A stretch of 64,000 nt of DNA from Clostridium tunisiense TJ (GTDB taxonomy: Bacteria > Bacillota > Clostridia > Clostridiales > Clostridiaceae), in the NCBI RefSeq assembly GCF_000300195.1, contig NZ_AMQH01000012.1, positions 1-64,000 on the forward strand, in the 5' to 3' direction. Position 1 is the stretch's first letter, and every line of letters starts with the position of its first letter. The translations under genes and the position numbers were made by a program. This document shows positions 8,095-17,298 of the stretch, piece by piece. The notes under the pieces were generated by a model. It had not been told where the DNA came from. It saw only the letters and a program-made list of their open reading frames with translations, and made no database searches.

Positions 8095-9213
8095 ATGAAT
8101 TTTAAAGATACTTTAATTAGTGCAGAAATTATTATTGAAACGGGAGAAGTTCCTTTAATAGTTGGAGAAAGTGGAATAGGTAAAACTGCTTTAGCCAAAG
8201 AACTTAGTAAAAAACGAGGATGGAATTTAGTTATTATAGATGGAAACTTGCTAAAGGAGGGAGAAATTGGGGGACTACCAACCATAGAAGAGTATAAAAG
8301 CATAGATGCTAATGGAAATTTAGTTAATAAAAAAAGAACTGTTTATGCGGTTCATAGCAAACTTCAGGATATTGATGAGTTTGTAAAAAATGAAGAAGAA
8401 GTGCTTTTATTTATTGATGAGATTAATCGTTGTGAGCACACTGTTCAACAGGAACTTATGAATCTGATATTAAATAGAGAAATTAACGGATATAGTTTGG
8501 ATAATAGGGTGAAAATTTTGGCCGCAATGAATCCTTCAAGTAAATACGGAGAAGATTTTGATTACCAAGTAGTAGATATGGACTCAGCACAGGAAAATAG
8601 GTTTGTTTGGCTTTATATGGAAAGTGATACTAAAGCATGGCTCCACTGGGCAATAGAAAAGGGGGTTGAAAATAAAGTAATAGAGTTTATAGCTACCTTC
8701 CCAGAATACTTACATAGTAAGGACAGTAATGTTTATGCAAAAGCCACACCTAGAAGCTATGAGAGAGTTTCTAAAATCTGTAAGCTATATAAGGAGAGCA
8801 GCAGAGACATTCCTAAAAGAGTGCTTTTTAATATAGTAGCTGGAAACTTAGGTAATAAAATAGCAGAAGAATTTATTTCCTTTAATGAGGAAAATAATAA
8901 ACCCTTAATCTCCGCTGAAGAAGTGTTTGAAGGGCCGGAGATATCTAAGGAAACTTTACTAAGGATAAAGACAGAAAGTCACACAAGATTATATTTAACT
9001 GCTAAAAATCTTCTACATATTTTAGAGTGTGGATATCCCACAGAAAAAGAAATAGAGAGATTTATTAAGTTTATAGAACTTTACCCTGTAGACTTAAGAC
9101 TTGCATTGATGCAGGATATGAAGTTAAGTTACAACAAGGTTTATAGTTTATCCATAGAAAATGAAGGCTTTGTAAATATGTATTTTGCTGCTTATGATGA
9201 AATAAAAGGTTAG
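8095..9213 (+). CDS. MoxR-type AAA+ ATPase
   Basis: 372 residues. Walker A GESGIGKT (24-31), Walker B LLFIDEIN (104-111), sensor-1 Asn in AAMNPSS (Asn146), then a helical lid with an ATPRSYERVSK segment. This is the MoxR/dynein-type clade whose members act as chaperone-like ATPases with VWA-domain partners. The partner gene follows after 8 bp. The ATG at 8095 is the only sensible start, because an in-frame stop lies at 8065 and no start codon lies between. There is no good ribosome site; an 11-bp hairpin sits there instead. ATP-driven remodelling with the HExxH/VWA protein is inferred from gene pairing. Confidence 0.88.
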   Translation: MNFKDTLISAEIIIETGEVPLIVGESGIGKTALAKELSKKRGWNLVIIDGNLLKEGEIGGLPTIEEYKSIDANGNLVNKKRTVYAVHSKLQDIDEFVKNEEEVLLFIDEINRCEHTVQQELMNLILNREINGYSLDNRVKILAAMNPSSKYGEDFDYQVVDMDSAQENRFVWLYMESDTKAWLHWAIEKGVENKVIEFIATFPEYLHSKDSNVYAKATPRSYERVSKICKLYKESSRDIPKRVLFNIVAGNLGNKIAEEFISFNEENNKPLISAEEVFEGPEISKETLLRIKTESHTRLYLTAKNLLHILECGYPTEKEIERFIKFIELYPVDLRLALMQDMKLSYNKVYSLSIENEGFVNMYFAAYDEIKG

Positions 9214-9221
9214 GTGGTATA

Positions 9222-10586
9222 ATGGGGAATAAGTTTCATGAATTAAAAGAAGAGCTTTATGAAGTTATTTCGAATGTGCAGTCTGTAGAGGCTATTCCGA
9301 GGGATTTTGAAGAGAAATTTTTAAGTCTCATTAACAAAGTAAACTTCTTGCTTATGGAGGATAAGGATAATTTTTATGGTTACTTTCTTCTGCAAATGGG
9401 AAGAGCGGTTAAATATGATATTGCATCACCAACTTCAATAGAATTTAAGCAGGCGAAATATGTTATTTATTTTAATCCTTTTATTTATTTAGGTCTTACT
9501 ACTGAGCAAATGCAAAGTACCATAAAGCATGAAATTCATCATATACTTAGCTTACACTTAATAAGGGCTAAACAACTTAAACATACTTATAGTACCTTAG
9601 CAATTAATATGGCCATGGATATAGTTGTAAATCAATACTTAGATTATTTACCTCCTTACGCTACAACCATTGAATGGGTTAATTTAAACTATAATTTAAA
9701 CTTGAAACCTTATAATTCTATGGAGTACTATGTGAATAAGATTCAAGAAGAGTTAAATTTATTAGAGGAAAATGAAGATAGCGAAGAAGATGATACAAAG
9801 GAAAGTGACATTGAAAAGGAGTATGATATTTCTAAAACTCATAATCAATGGGATAAGTCTTTAGAAATTGATGATAAAACTCTTAAAGAATTCACAGAAA
9901 AATTTGCAAGTGAAGCAGTAAAAGGTACAATACCAGTTTATTTAAGTTCTATGATAGAGGCTTTAAGTAATGAAAAGGGAGAGATACCTTGGAATATATA
10001 TTTAAAAAAACTAATGGGAACTTTGGAAAGTAAAAAAAAGAAGACTATAACAAGAAGAAATAGACGACAACCTAATAGATTAGATTTAAAAGGAGAATTG
10101 AGGAATCACATAGCTAAAGTAACAGTAGCAATTGATATTAGTGGTAGTATTAGTGACGAAGAATTTCATCAAGCAATGAAGGAAGTATTAAGTATTGTTA
10201 AGAATTATAATCATGAGATAACTATTTTAGAGTGTGATACAGAAATAAGAAGAAGTTACAAAATAAAATCAATAAAAGATATAAAGGAAAGAGAAGTAAC
10301 TGGTGGTGGCACTAAGTTTAGTCCAGTATTCCAATATGTTAATGGTACAGACACTAATATTTTAATATATTTTACCGATGGCAAAGGCGAAGAAAGATTA
10401 AAAGCTCTTCCAAAGGCTTATAATACTCTTTGGATAATTTCAGGAAGAGGTGACAAGCTTTCTTTAGCAAATCCTTTTGGAATTGTTAAAAGGCTAAAGA
10501 AGGTGGAAATCAGAACAGATACTGTAGATTTATTAGATATAAAAAATGAAGGTTGGTCAATGAATAGTCAACAACCTATGATTTAA
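9222..10586 (+). CDS. HExxH metallopeptidase-like / VWA-like protein (DUF2201, COG3864 type)
   Basis: 454 residues, two domains. Residues 1-170: putative metallopeptidase domain with zinc motif HEIHH (103-107). Residues 180-200: acidic linker (EENEDSEEDD). Residues 300-450: VWA-like fold with MIDAS residues DISGS (305-309), Thr364 in TGGGT and Asp386 in YFTDG. It is the standard partner of a MoxR ATPase. AGGTGG lies before its ATG, 8 bp after the ATPase stop. Whether the HExxH site cuts peptides is unproven in this family. A strong terminator follows, closing the three-gene operon. Confidence 0.88.
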   Translation: MGNKFHELKEELYEVISNVQSVEAIPRDFEEKFLSLINKVNFLLMEDKDNFYGYFLLQMGRAVKYDIASPTSIEFKQAKYVIYFNPFIYLGLTTEQMQSTIKHEIHHILSLHLIRAKQLKHTYSTLAINMAMDIVVNQYLDYLPPYATTIEWVNLNYNLNLKPYNSMEYYVNKIQEELNLLEENEDSEEDDTKESDIEKEYDISKTHNQWDKSLEIDDKTLKEFTEKFASEAVKGTIPVYLSSMIEALSNEKGEIPWNIYLKKLMGTLESKKKKTITRRNRRQPNRLDLKGELRNHIAKVTVAIDISGSISDEEFHQAMKEVLSIVKNYNHEITILECDTEIRRSYKIKSIKDIKEREVTGGGTKFSPVFQYVNGTDTNILIYFTDGKGEERLKALPKAYNTLWIISGRGDKLSLANPFGIVKRLKKVEIRTDTVDLLDIKNEGWSMNSQQPMI

Positions 10587-10602
10587 AATTATTTATTGTT
10601 TT

Positions 10603-10625
10603 GGAAGGGATACCTTCCTTTTTTT
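10603..10625 (+). terminator. Terminator of the solenoid-MoxR-VWA operon
   Basis: GGAAGG-GATA-CCTTCC (10603-10618) followed by seven T residues, a compact strong intrinsic terminator 16 bp past the operon stop. Confidence 0.85.
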
Positions 10626-10731
10626 ATTTTGTAGAAAAATATGCTTTTAAATTATATATTAGAGAATCAATTCATATAATTAAATGAGTTTTTAAAATTT
10701 ATTTAAACTTAAAAAAGGAGATGTAGTTATT

Positions 10732-11904
10732 GTGCTTAAAAGCAGTATGCCTTTAAGGCTTAGGGATACTTGGGCAGAAATAAATTTAGATAATATAATT
10801 TGGAATTTCAATGAAGCTAAAAAACTTCTTTTAAAGGAAACAAAAATAGCGGCAGTGTTAAAGGCTAATGCTTATGGACATGGAGCAATTGAAGTTGCAA
10901 GAATACTTGTTGACAAAGGGGTAGACTATATAGCAGTTGCCTGTTTATTAGAAGCTATAGAACTGAGAAGAGAGTTTAAGGATATACCTATATTAGTAAT
11001 GGGCTATACGTCAGAGGAACATCTGCATATAGCCGTAGAATATAATATAACCTTAACTATATTCAGTGCTTTGCAGGGAGAATTACTTTCAAAGATAGCT
11101 TCATCTTTAAAAACAATACAAAAAGTTCATATAAAAATTGATACGGGTTTTAATCGATTAGGTTTTAAATGGAGTAAAGATTTGAAAGATATTATAAAAA
11201 GTATTTATAAACTTAAAAATATTGAAGTTGAGGGTATATTTACACATCTTGCCCTGGTTAATAGACAGGAAGATGAGAAGCAATTTGATTTATTTCAAAA
11301 GGTTATAGAAGAAATAGAAGAAGAGAAAATTCATATTCCTATTAAACATGTATGTGACAGTATTGGAATGGTTAGATATCCTGAGTTTCACATGAATATG
11401 ATAAGACTTGGGGCATTTCTATATGGAATGAGGCCATCAAGAATTAGTGACAAGTCACCAGTTTTAAAAACCTCTTTAACCTTTAAAACTAAAATTTCTC
11501 ATATTAAGCATATAGAAAATGGAGAAGGGGTAGGTTATGATTACTCTTTTATAGCAAAGGAAAAGGCAAAAGTTGGTACTTTACCTGTGGGATATGCTGA
11601 TGGTTACATGAGGTGTCTTTCTAATGCTGGGGAAGTAAGTGTTAATGGTGAAAAGGCTAAAGTAATAGGTAAAATATGTATGGATCAAGCTATGATAGAT
11701 TTGACTAGCATATCCAATGTAAAAGTTGGAGATGAAGTGGTTCTTTTAGGAGGGCAAGGAGAAAACTTTGTAGATGTGATGGAAGTAGCTGATAAATGCA
11801 ATACAAATAGAAATGAGGTTTTAAGTGTAATAAGCAGAAGAGTTCCTAGAGTATATATTAAAGATGAAAAAATTATTGGGGAAGTTAATTATTTAATGAC
11901 TTAG
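10732..11904 (+). CDS. alr: Alanine racemase
   Basis: 390 residues, a fold-type III PLP enzyme interconverting L- and D-alanine for peptidoglycan and spore physiology. Seen: AVLKANAYGHG with the PLP lysine (Lys44), the GVGYDYSF segment with the second catalytic base Tyr, KIDTGFNRLGF, and the C-terminal beta domain with GKICMDQAMIDLT. The GTG at 10732 follows GGAG by 11 bases; a slightly later ATG at 10747 is possible. It starts a group of four genes handling D-amino acids and small peptides (alr, M20, DppA-like, LdcA-like). Spore-forming bacteria often carry a second racemase, so this may not be the only copy. Confidence 0.95.
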   Translation: MLKSSMPLRLRDTWAEINLDNIIWNFNEAKKLLLKETKIAAVLKANAYGHGAIEVARILVDKGVDYIAVACLLEAIELRREFKDIPILVMGYTSEEHLHIAVEYNITLTIFSALQGELLSKIASSLKTIQKVHIKIDTGFNRLGFKWSKDLKDIIKSIYKLKNIEVEGIFTHLALVNRQEDEKQFDLFQKVIEEIEEEKIHIPIKHVCDSIGMVRYPEFHMNMIRLGAFLYGMRPSRISDKSPVLKTSLTFKTKISHIKHIENGEGVGYDYSFIAKEKAKVGTLPVGYADGYMRCLSNAGEVSVNGEKAKVIGKICMDQAMIDLTSISNVKVGDEVVLLGGQGENFVDVMEVADKCNTNRNEVLSVISRRVPRVYIKDEKIIGEVNYLMT

Positions 11905-11923
11905 ATGGGTTGGAGGTGGAATT

Positions 11924-13111
11924 TTGGATAAGGATTTATTAAAAAATCAGATAATGAATATGAAACATTGGCTTGTAAGTATTAGAAGAGATTTTCATAT
12001 GCATCCTGAACTTGGTTTGGAAGAATATAGAACTAGTGATGTAATAAAAAAATATTTAAAAGAAATGAATATAGAATATGAAACTTATGAAGGTCAAACC
12101 GCTGTAGTTGGAATAATCTATGGTAAGTTTCCGGGTAAAACTGTTGGCATAAGAGCTGATATGGATGCATTACCTATAACTGAAAGTAATGAGGTATCAT
12201 ACAAATCTGAAAAAGAAGGAGTTATGCATGCCTGTGGACATGATGCTCATGTTACTATGCTTTTAGGAGCTGCAAAAATCTTAAGTACTATGAAAGATGA
12301 GCTTCATGGAAATATAAAGCTATTTTTCCAACCTGCAGAAGAAACTGTTGGTGGAGCAGATAGAATGGTGAAGTCAGGATGCATGGAAAATCCAAAAGTA
12401 GACTATGTCATCGGTTTGCATGTAATGCCAAATCATCCTTGTGGAATTATTGAGACTAAGTATGGAGCATTAAATGGTGCTAGTGATGGAATTAGCATTA
12501 CGCTAAAGGGGAAACAAGCTCATGGTGCATATCCTGATTTAGGTGCAGATACCATAGTAATTGCAGGGCAGGTAATCACTGCTCTTCAAACTATAGTAAG
12601 TCGAAATGTATCTCCTTTAGATTCTGCGGTGCTAACTCTTGGAACTATAAATGGTGGAGTGAAAGGGAACGTAATAGCTCATGAGGTGAAAATTAGAGGA
12701 ACTTTAAGAACAATTGATCCTGATACAAGAGTTATGATAAAAGAACGGATAAAATATATCGTAGAGAGTGTAGCAAAGTCCTTTGGGGGAGAAGGGTTTG
12801 TAGAAATTGAAGAAGGATATGCAGCACTTATAAATTCTTCAGAGGTTGTAGAGGTGATAATTAATACTGTTAAAGAGAACTTTGGTGAAGGTGCCTTAGT
12901 TATTAAGGATAAGCCTAGTCTTGGAGTAGAAGATTTTTCATATTTTATTGATGCTTCAAAAGGGGCTTTTTATCATTTGGGATGTGGAAATGTAGAAAAG
13001 AAAATTACTGCGCCACTTCATAATTCTTGTTTTGATATTGATGAGGAGTGTCTTCCACTAGGAGTGCTTGCACACACCTTAATTACGCTTAATCTTTTGA
13101 ATAAGAAATAG
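11924..13111 (+). CDS. M20-family amidohydrolase (HipO/IAA-amidohydrolase type)
   Basis: 395 residues; removes the acyl group from N-acyl amino acids or cuts small peptides in the cytoplasm using two metals. Seen: HMHPELGLEEY near the start, ADMDALP, HACGHDAH (metal His/Asp), the PAEET metal/acid motif, and a final HNSCFDIDEECL His ligand region. The dimerisation insert lies between about residues 185 and 295. The start is a TTG at 11924, set by GGAGGTGG. It follows alr by 19 bp, so it is probably co-transcribed. Substrate (N-acetyl-diaminopimelate, hippurate-like or peptide) cannot be told. Confidence 0.92.
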   Translation: MDKDLLKNQIMNMKHWLVSIRRDFHMHPELGLEEYRTSDVIKKYLKEMNIEYETYEGQTAVVGIIYGKFPGKTVGIRADMDALPITESNEVSYKSEKEGVMHACGHDAHVTMLLGAAKILSTMKDELHGNIKLFFQPAEETVGGADRMVKSGCMENPKVDYVIGLHVMPNHPCGIIETKYGALNGASDGISITLKGKQAHGAYPDLGADTIVIAGQVITALQTIVSRNVSPLDSAVLTLGTINGGVKGNVIAHEVKIRGTLRTIDPDTRVMIKERIKYIVESVAKSFGGEGFVEIEEGYAALINSSEVVEVIINTVKENFGEGALVIKDKPSLGVEDFSYFIDASKGAFYHLGCGNVEKKITAPLHNSCFDIDEECLPLGVLAHTLITLNLLNKK

Positions 13112-13207
13112 TTATGGATAAAACTCTCAACTCGTAGAGCTTAGCTATGAAGTTTTATTTAATATAAAAGGGAATAATACACATTTTTAATATTAGGGGG
13201 ATTTTTT

Positions 13208-14008
13208 ATGAAAATATTTATTAGTGCAGACATCGAAGGAACTACAGGGGTTGTAAATTGGGATGAAACAGAAATTGATAAGGAATTTAGCAAATATTTT
13301 TGCGAACAAATGACAAGAGAGGTTAATGCTGCTTGTGAAGGTGCTATATCAGGGGGAGCAGAGGAAATTTTCATAAAAGATGCTCATGGACCAGCAAGAA
13401 ATATTAATCCTTTAAAGTTGCCAGAGAGTGTTAAAATTATGAGGGGATGGGCAAGAAATCCATTAATTATGATGGCAGGACTAGATGAGACCTTTCAAGG
13501 GGTTATATTTACGGGATATCACTCAGCAGCTGGAGAAAATGGGAATCCATTAGCTCACACTCTAAATGGGAGCATACAACATATGCATATTAATGGAGAA
13601 GTTGCTAGCGAGTTTTTAATAAATGCATATACAGCAGCTTATTATAATGTTCCGGTGTTATTTTTAAGTGGAGATAAAGCCCTTTGTCAGTCAGTGAAAA
13701 AACTAAATAAGAATATAAAAACTGTTGCTGTTAGTGAAGGGCTTGGACAGGGATCAATTTCAATTCATCCCAACTTAGCAATAACAAAGATTAAAGAACA
13801 AGTATATGAAGCTGTGAAAGATGATTTATCAAAGTATATTATTGAGCTTCCAAAGTTTTTCAGTGTAGAAGTTAAGTTCAAAGATCACTTTATTGCATAC
13901 AAGGGTGGGTTTTATCCAGGAGCAACTCATGTAGATGCTAAAACCATTAAGTATGAAGCAGAGGACTATATGGATGTGCTTAAATTTATATTCTTTGCGG
14001 TGAACTAA
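13208..14008 (+). CDS. M55-family D-aminopeptidase (DppA-like)
   Basis: 266 residues. Zinc-site motif SADIEG (Asp8, Glu10), His60 in KDAHG and His105 in GYHSAAG match DppA of Bacillus subtilis. DppA assembles as a decamer that cuts D-Ala from D-Ala-D-Ala and D-Ala-Gly peptides. TTAGGGGGA stands before the ATG. In B. subtilis dppA also lies beside an S66 LD-carboxypeptidase gene (ykfA); here the S66 gene follows directly. The likely role is salvage of D-amino-acid peptides from wall turnover. A preceding 96-bp gap holds only a weak hairpin. Confidence 0.93.
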   Translation: MKIFISADIEGTTGVVNWDETEIDKEFSKYFCEQMTREVNAACEGAISGGAEEIFIKDAHGPARNINPLKLPESVKIMRGWARNPLIMMAGLDETFQGVIFTGYHSAAGENGNPLAHTLNGSIQHMHINGEVASEFLINAYTAAYYNVPVLFLSGDKALCQSVKKLNKNIKTVAVSEGLGQGSISIHPNLAITKIKEQVYEAVKDDLSKYIIELPKFFSVEVKFKDHFIAYKGGFYPGATHVDAKTIKYEAEDYMDVLKFIFFAVN

Positions 14009-14043
14009 GGTAATCTTTTGAGTTTGAAAAGGGGATGGGAAAG

Positions 14044-14979
14044 GTGATAAAACCTAAACAATTAAAAAAAGGTGATACCATAGGAATAGTGGCACCAGCA
14101 AGTCCAACAAGGAAGCCTAATAGTATTGAAAAATCTATCAAAGTTTTAGAGAGCCAAGGATTTAATGTAGTAGTTGGACAGAGTTGTAGAGAAAAGCATG
14201 GGCATTTATCAGGCAACGATGAATTGAGAGCAAGAGATATTAATCAAATGTTCAGGGACAAAAATATTCACGGAATTTTTTGTATTAGAGGAGGTTATGG
14301 TGCACCTAGAATACTAGATATGCTAGATTATGATAATATAAGGAAAACTCCAAAAGTTTTTCTTGGTTATAGTGATATTACAGCTATTCATATAGCCTTA
14401 AATCAAATTTGTAATTTAATAACTTTCCACGGACCAATGACGGTTTCTGATATGATAGAAGACTTTGATGAGTTTTCAAAAGAAAGTTATTTAAAGGCAA
14501 TTAGCTCTATAGTACCCTTAGGCAAACTTTTTAACCCTGAAGGAATAGAAATTAAAAGTTTAAATTCAGGAAGTGCAAAGGGGAAAATAGTGGGTGGAAA
14601 CTTATCTTTAATAGCTTGCACCTTAGGAACACCTTTTGAAATAGATACAAAAGGAAAAATACTACTAATAGAAGATATAGGCGAGTTTACTTATTCAATA
14701 GATAGAATGCTTACCCAACTTAAATTAGCAGGGAAATTTGAGGATTGTAATGGTATAATTCTTGGAGACTTTAAAGATTGCAAACCAGAACACGAAGGTT
14801 ATGGACTTTCCTTACTTCAAGTATTTAAGGATATTATAGCTCCTGCAAACAAACCAACAATATATAATCTTATGGCAGGGCACTGCTCTCCTAAAATAAC
14901 TATACCACTGGGAGTTGACGCTATTGTTGATGGAGATGATTGTAGTTTAACTATAATAGAAGCTGCAATGATATCATAA
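14044..14979 (+). CDS. S66-family LD-carboxypeptidase (LdcA/MccF-like)
   Basis: 311 residues; trims the terminal D-Ala from muropeptide tetrapeptides, or cuts related amide bonds, in the cytoplasm. The catalytic triad can be read as Ser110 in GYSDIT, Glu210 in LLIEDIGE and His280 in AGHCSPK, matching the Ser-Glu-His triad of the family. I chose the GTG at 14044 because AAGGGG lies 9 bases upstream; the ATG at 14035 directly abuts that site. It is 35 bp behind the dppA-like gene, the last member of the salvage group, and is followed by a strong terminator. Confidence 0.92.
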   Translation: MIKPKQLKKGDTIGIVAPASPTRKPNSIEKSIKVLESQGFNVVVGQSCREKHGHLSGNDELRARDINQMFRDKNIHGIFCIRGGYGAPRILDMLDYDNIRKTPKVFLGYSDITAIHIALNQICNLITFHGPMTVSDMIEDFDEFSKESYLKAISSIVPLGKLFNPEGIEIKSLNSGSAKGKIVGGNLSLIACTLGTPFEIDTKGKILLIEDIGEFTYSIDRMLTQLKLAGKFEDCNGIILGDFKDCKPEHEGYGLSLLQVFKDIIAPANKPTIYNLMAGHCSPKITIPLGVDAIVDGDDCSLTIIEAAMIS

Positions 14980-15007
14980 GAAAATAGTAACAGAATAAAT
15001 TGTTAAA

Positions 15008-15036
15008 AAAGGCTGCAGGTGATATTTGCAGCCTTT
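15008..15036. terminator. Bidirectional terminator between ldcA-like and DUF3793 genes
   Basis: AAAGGCTGCA (15008-15017) pairs perfectly with TGCAGCCTTT (15027-15036). T-rich tails exist on both strands (TTTCTT plus, TTTTTT minus), so it ends both convergent genes. Confidence 0.85.
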
Positions 15037-15076
15037 CTTACAACCTTAAAAATATGAATTATTAATGAGAAAATAC

Positions 15077-15682
15077 TTATAAAACTATTTCATCGAAAAG
15101 AAGATTATCACAAAATATATTTCTTATTATATCTAACTTAGCTCTATCAAAATTCTTAAAAGATTCTAGGGCTGAAGATTTATTGTGATAAACCTTCCAA
15201 TAACCACATAATAGAAATGGTTTATCAGGATTAGTTATAAAAGTTTTTACATCTTCAAGGGGGAAGTCTAAAAAAATCCCTAGTTCATGAGGACAATTCA
15301 TAATATCATATCTGTTTTTTAAAGTTATAAGATAATCATTTAAAGAACCTTCAAGGTTATAGCCATACTGAGAAAGAAACTCTGATACCTCTCTATTGCT
15401 AAGTTTCTTTTCAAGGAGTTTTTCGTCATAGAACAGTATTGCAATATAATTTTTAGCCTCTCTAAGTTCAAAAGCCTTTACACTTAATTCCTTTAAAATT
15501 TCATCTTTATATATATACCAATTTTTCTTTGTATTTCTATCATAATTACATAGAGTAACAGTACTTGCAGCCTTAAGGCCTTTTAAAGTAGGAGCGCAAT
15601 TATAAGCAATTACACTTTTCATATAATCTTTCTCACTTAAAGTAGTTAAAGCACTTCTAAAAGCTTTTAAAATAGTTCTCAT
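15077..15682 (-). CDS. DUF3793 family protein
   Basis: 201 residues, soluble. The DUF3793 signature is clear: CPHELGIFLDFPLEDVKTFI, then LLCGYWKVYHN, with CAPTLKGLKAA near the N-terminus. The family is common in anaerobic Firmicutes and has no known function. Its conserved Cys-Pro-His-Glu and GYWKVY blocks suggest a binding site. The ATG at 15682 is preferred because GGAG is 11 bases away; a GTG at 15691 is only 2 bases from it. No helpful neighbour. Confidence 0.85.
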   Translation of the reverse strand: MRTILKAFRSALTTLSEKDYMKSVIAYNCAPTLKGLKAASTVTLCNYDRNTKKNWYIYKDEILKELSVKAFELREAKNYIAILFYDEKLLEKKLSNREVSEFLSQYGYNLEGSLNDYLITLKNRYDIMNCPHELGIFLDFPLEDVKTFITNPDKPFLLCGYWKVYHNKSSALESFKNFDRAKLDIIRNIFCDNLLFDEIVL

Positions 15683-15986
15683 AATAACCACTTCTCCTAT
15701 AATTTGATTTTAAATTATTATAAATACAACTTTGACAGAATTATTTATTTTAGACTTAGAGTACTTTTTTCAAATCTCTAAAGGAAATGAGCCACCTCTT
15801 AGTATGAGGATCTTCAATTTTATTTCTTATAGGACATTAAAATCTCTTACATGTAGTATGTGTTTTCAATAGAATTTCTATGTTTTTTTTATTAAATTTT
15901 GAGAACATAATTATAAAAAACTTTAGTTAGAAAAGTTTGGTAGACTTCTAATAACCTTGATAAGTTCTAATTATTAATAGTAAAAT
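15683..15986 (+). promoter_or_regulatory. Divergent spacer with the candidate dinB promoter
   Basis: AT-rich spacer without a gene. Before dinB, TTGATA (15957-15962) is 18 bp from TAAAAT (15981-15986), giving a short leader. I did not find a recognisable LexA box. Confidence 0.4.
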
Positions 15987-16021
15987 AGAAATAAGTATGA
16001 CTGTAAGATAGGATGGTGAAA

Positions 16022-17065
16022 ATGGAGCGAGTGATTCTACATGTAGATATGGACGCTTTTTTTGCAGCTGTAGAGGTTATGGATAATCCGACTCTCAAAG
16101 GGAAGCCAGTTATAGTTGGAGGTACTTCAGAAAGAGGAGTTGTAGCCACTTGTTCCTACGAGGCTAGAAAATTTGGTGTAAGGTCTGCAATGCCTACTTA
16201 TATAGCAAAAGAAAAATGTCCACATGGGATTTTTATACACCCAAAACATTATAGGTATGAAGAAGTTTCCAATGAAGTATTTAAAATTCTCTATTCTATT
16301 ACAAAAAAAATAGAGCCAGTTAGTATTGATGAGGCTTATTTGGATATAACTGATTTAAAAGAAAGCCCAGAAATAATAGCCTCTAAGATAAAATATAAGG
16401 TAAAAAAATCCTTAGGTCTAACAATTTCTATTGGAATCTCTTACAATAAGTTTTTAGCAAAGCTTGCTTCTGATTGGAATAAGCCTAATGGCCTTAAAAT
16501 TATAAGTAGAGATATGGTTCCTAAGATTTTATTTCCTTTGACCTTAAGCAAGGTTCATGGCTTAGGGCAAAAGTCGGTAAAAAAACTAAATAATATTGGA
16601 ATATTCAATGTGGAGCAGTTATATAATCTTCCCAAAGAATTATTTTATGAATACTTTGGAAAATTTGGTGGAGAAATATATGATAGAATTAGAGGAGAAG
16701 ACAATCGACAAGTAGTAACCTTTAGGGAAAGAAAATCTGTTGGAAGGGAAACTACATTAAAAAGAAATACTCAAGATAAGGAAGAACTAAAATTGTATAT
16801 TAAAGCTTTTTCTTCCCATATTGAGGAGTATTTGTTGGATAATAATCTCAGTGGAAAGACCCTAACCTTAAAACTTAAAACAGCTTCTTTTGAAAATCAT
16901 ACAAAGAGCAAAACCTTAAGTAAATACATTTCTTTAAAAGATGAAATTTATGAAGAAGGCTGTAAAATAATTGAAGAGTTAGAATTAAAAGAAGACATAA
17001 GACTAATTGGTATTTCTATAACTTCATTAATAACCAATGAAATTCAACAATTAACATTATTTTAA
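16022..17065 (+). CDS. dinB: DNA polymerase IV (Y-family translesion polymerase)
   Basis: 347 residues; bypasses damaged template bases with low fidelity. Seen: palm motif HVDMDAFFAAVE (Asp9), catalytic SIDEAYLD (Asp103, Glu104), helix-hairpin-helix HGLGQKSVKKLNNIG, the little-finger domain after residue 230, and a C-terminal QLTLF clamp-binding peptide. The ATG at 16022 lies 8 bases after AGGA; two earlier in-frame starts (16013, 16016) overlap that site. It is a single gene. SOS control would be usual, but no operator is recognised. Confidence 0.95.
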   Translation: MERVILHVDMDAFFAAVEVMDNPTLKGKPVIVGGTSERGVVATCSYEARKFGVRSAMPTYIAKEKCPHGIFIHPKHYRYEEVSNEVFKILYSITKKIEPVSIDEAYLDITDLKESPEIIASKIKYKVKKSLGLTISIGISYNKFLAKLASDWNKPNGLKIISRDMVPKILFPLTLSKVHGLGQKSVKKLNNIGIFNVEQLYNLPKELFYEYFGKFGGEIYDRIRGEDNRQVVTFRERKSVGRETTLKRNTQDKEELKLYIKAFSSHIEEYLLDNNLSGKTLTLKLKTASFENHTKSKTLSKYISLKDEIYEEGCKIIEELELKEDIRLIGISITSLITNEIQQLTLF

Positions 17066-17222
17066 GTATGTATATAAGTTGTAACAGTATTCCTACATTA
17101 CTTAATAAATTAAAAGCAATTTATATAAAAGAGAATGCAAAAATAGGCTTATTATTAGTGTAGTTTCTTTATGTCATTCTACTTATATTAGAGGAGAAAG
17201 TATTTTATTAATTCATAAATAA

Positions 17223-17285
17223 GGGCTTTATCATTAAAAATATATGGAACATGAAAATCTCCACATACTTTTAGTGATAAAGCCC
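17223..17285 (-). terminator. Long hairpin after the ECF S-component gene
   Basis: GGGCTTTATCA (17223-17233) pairs with TGATAAAGCCC (17275-17285), and the stem continues inward imperfectly to about 25 bp. On the minus strand it follows the stop by 14 bp and is trailed by TTATTTATG. It may also end dinB readthrough. Confidence 0.65.
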
Positions 17286-17298
17286 ATAAATTTATTGA

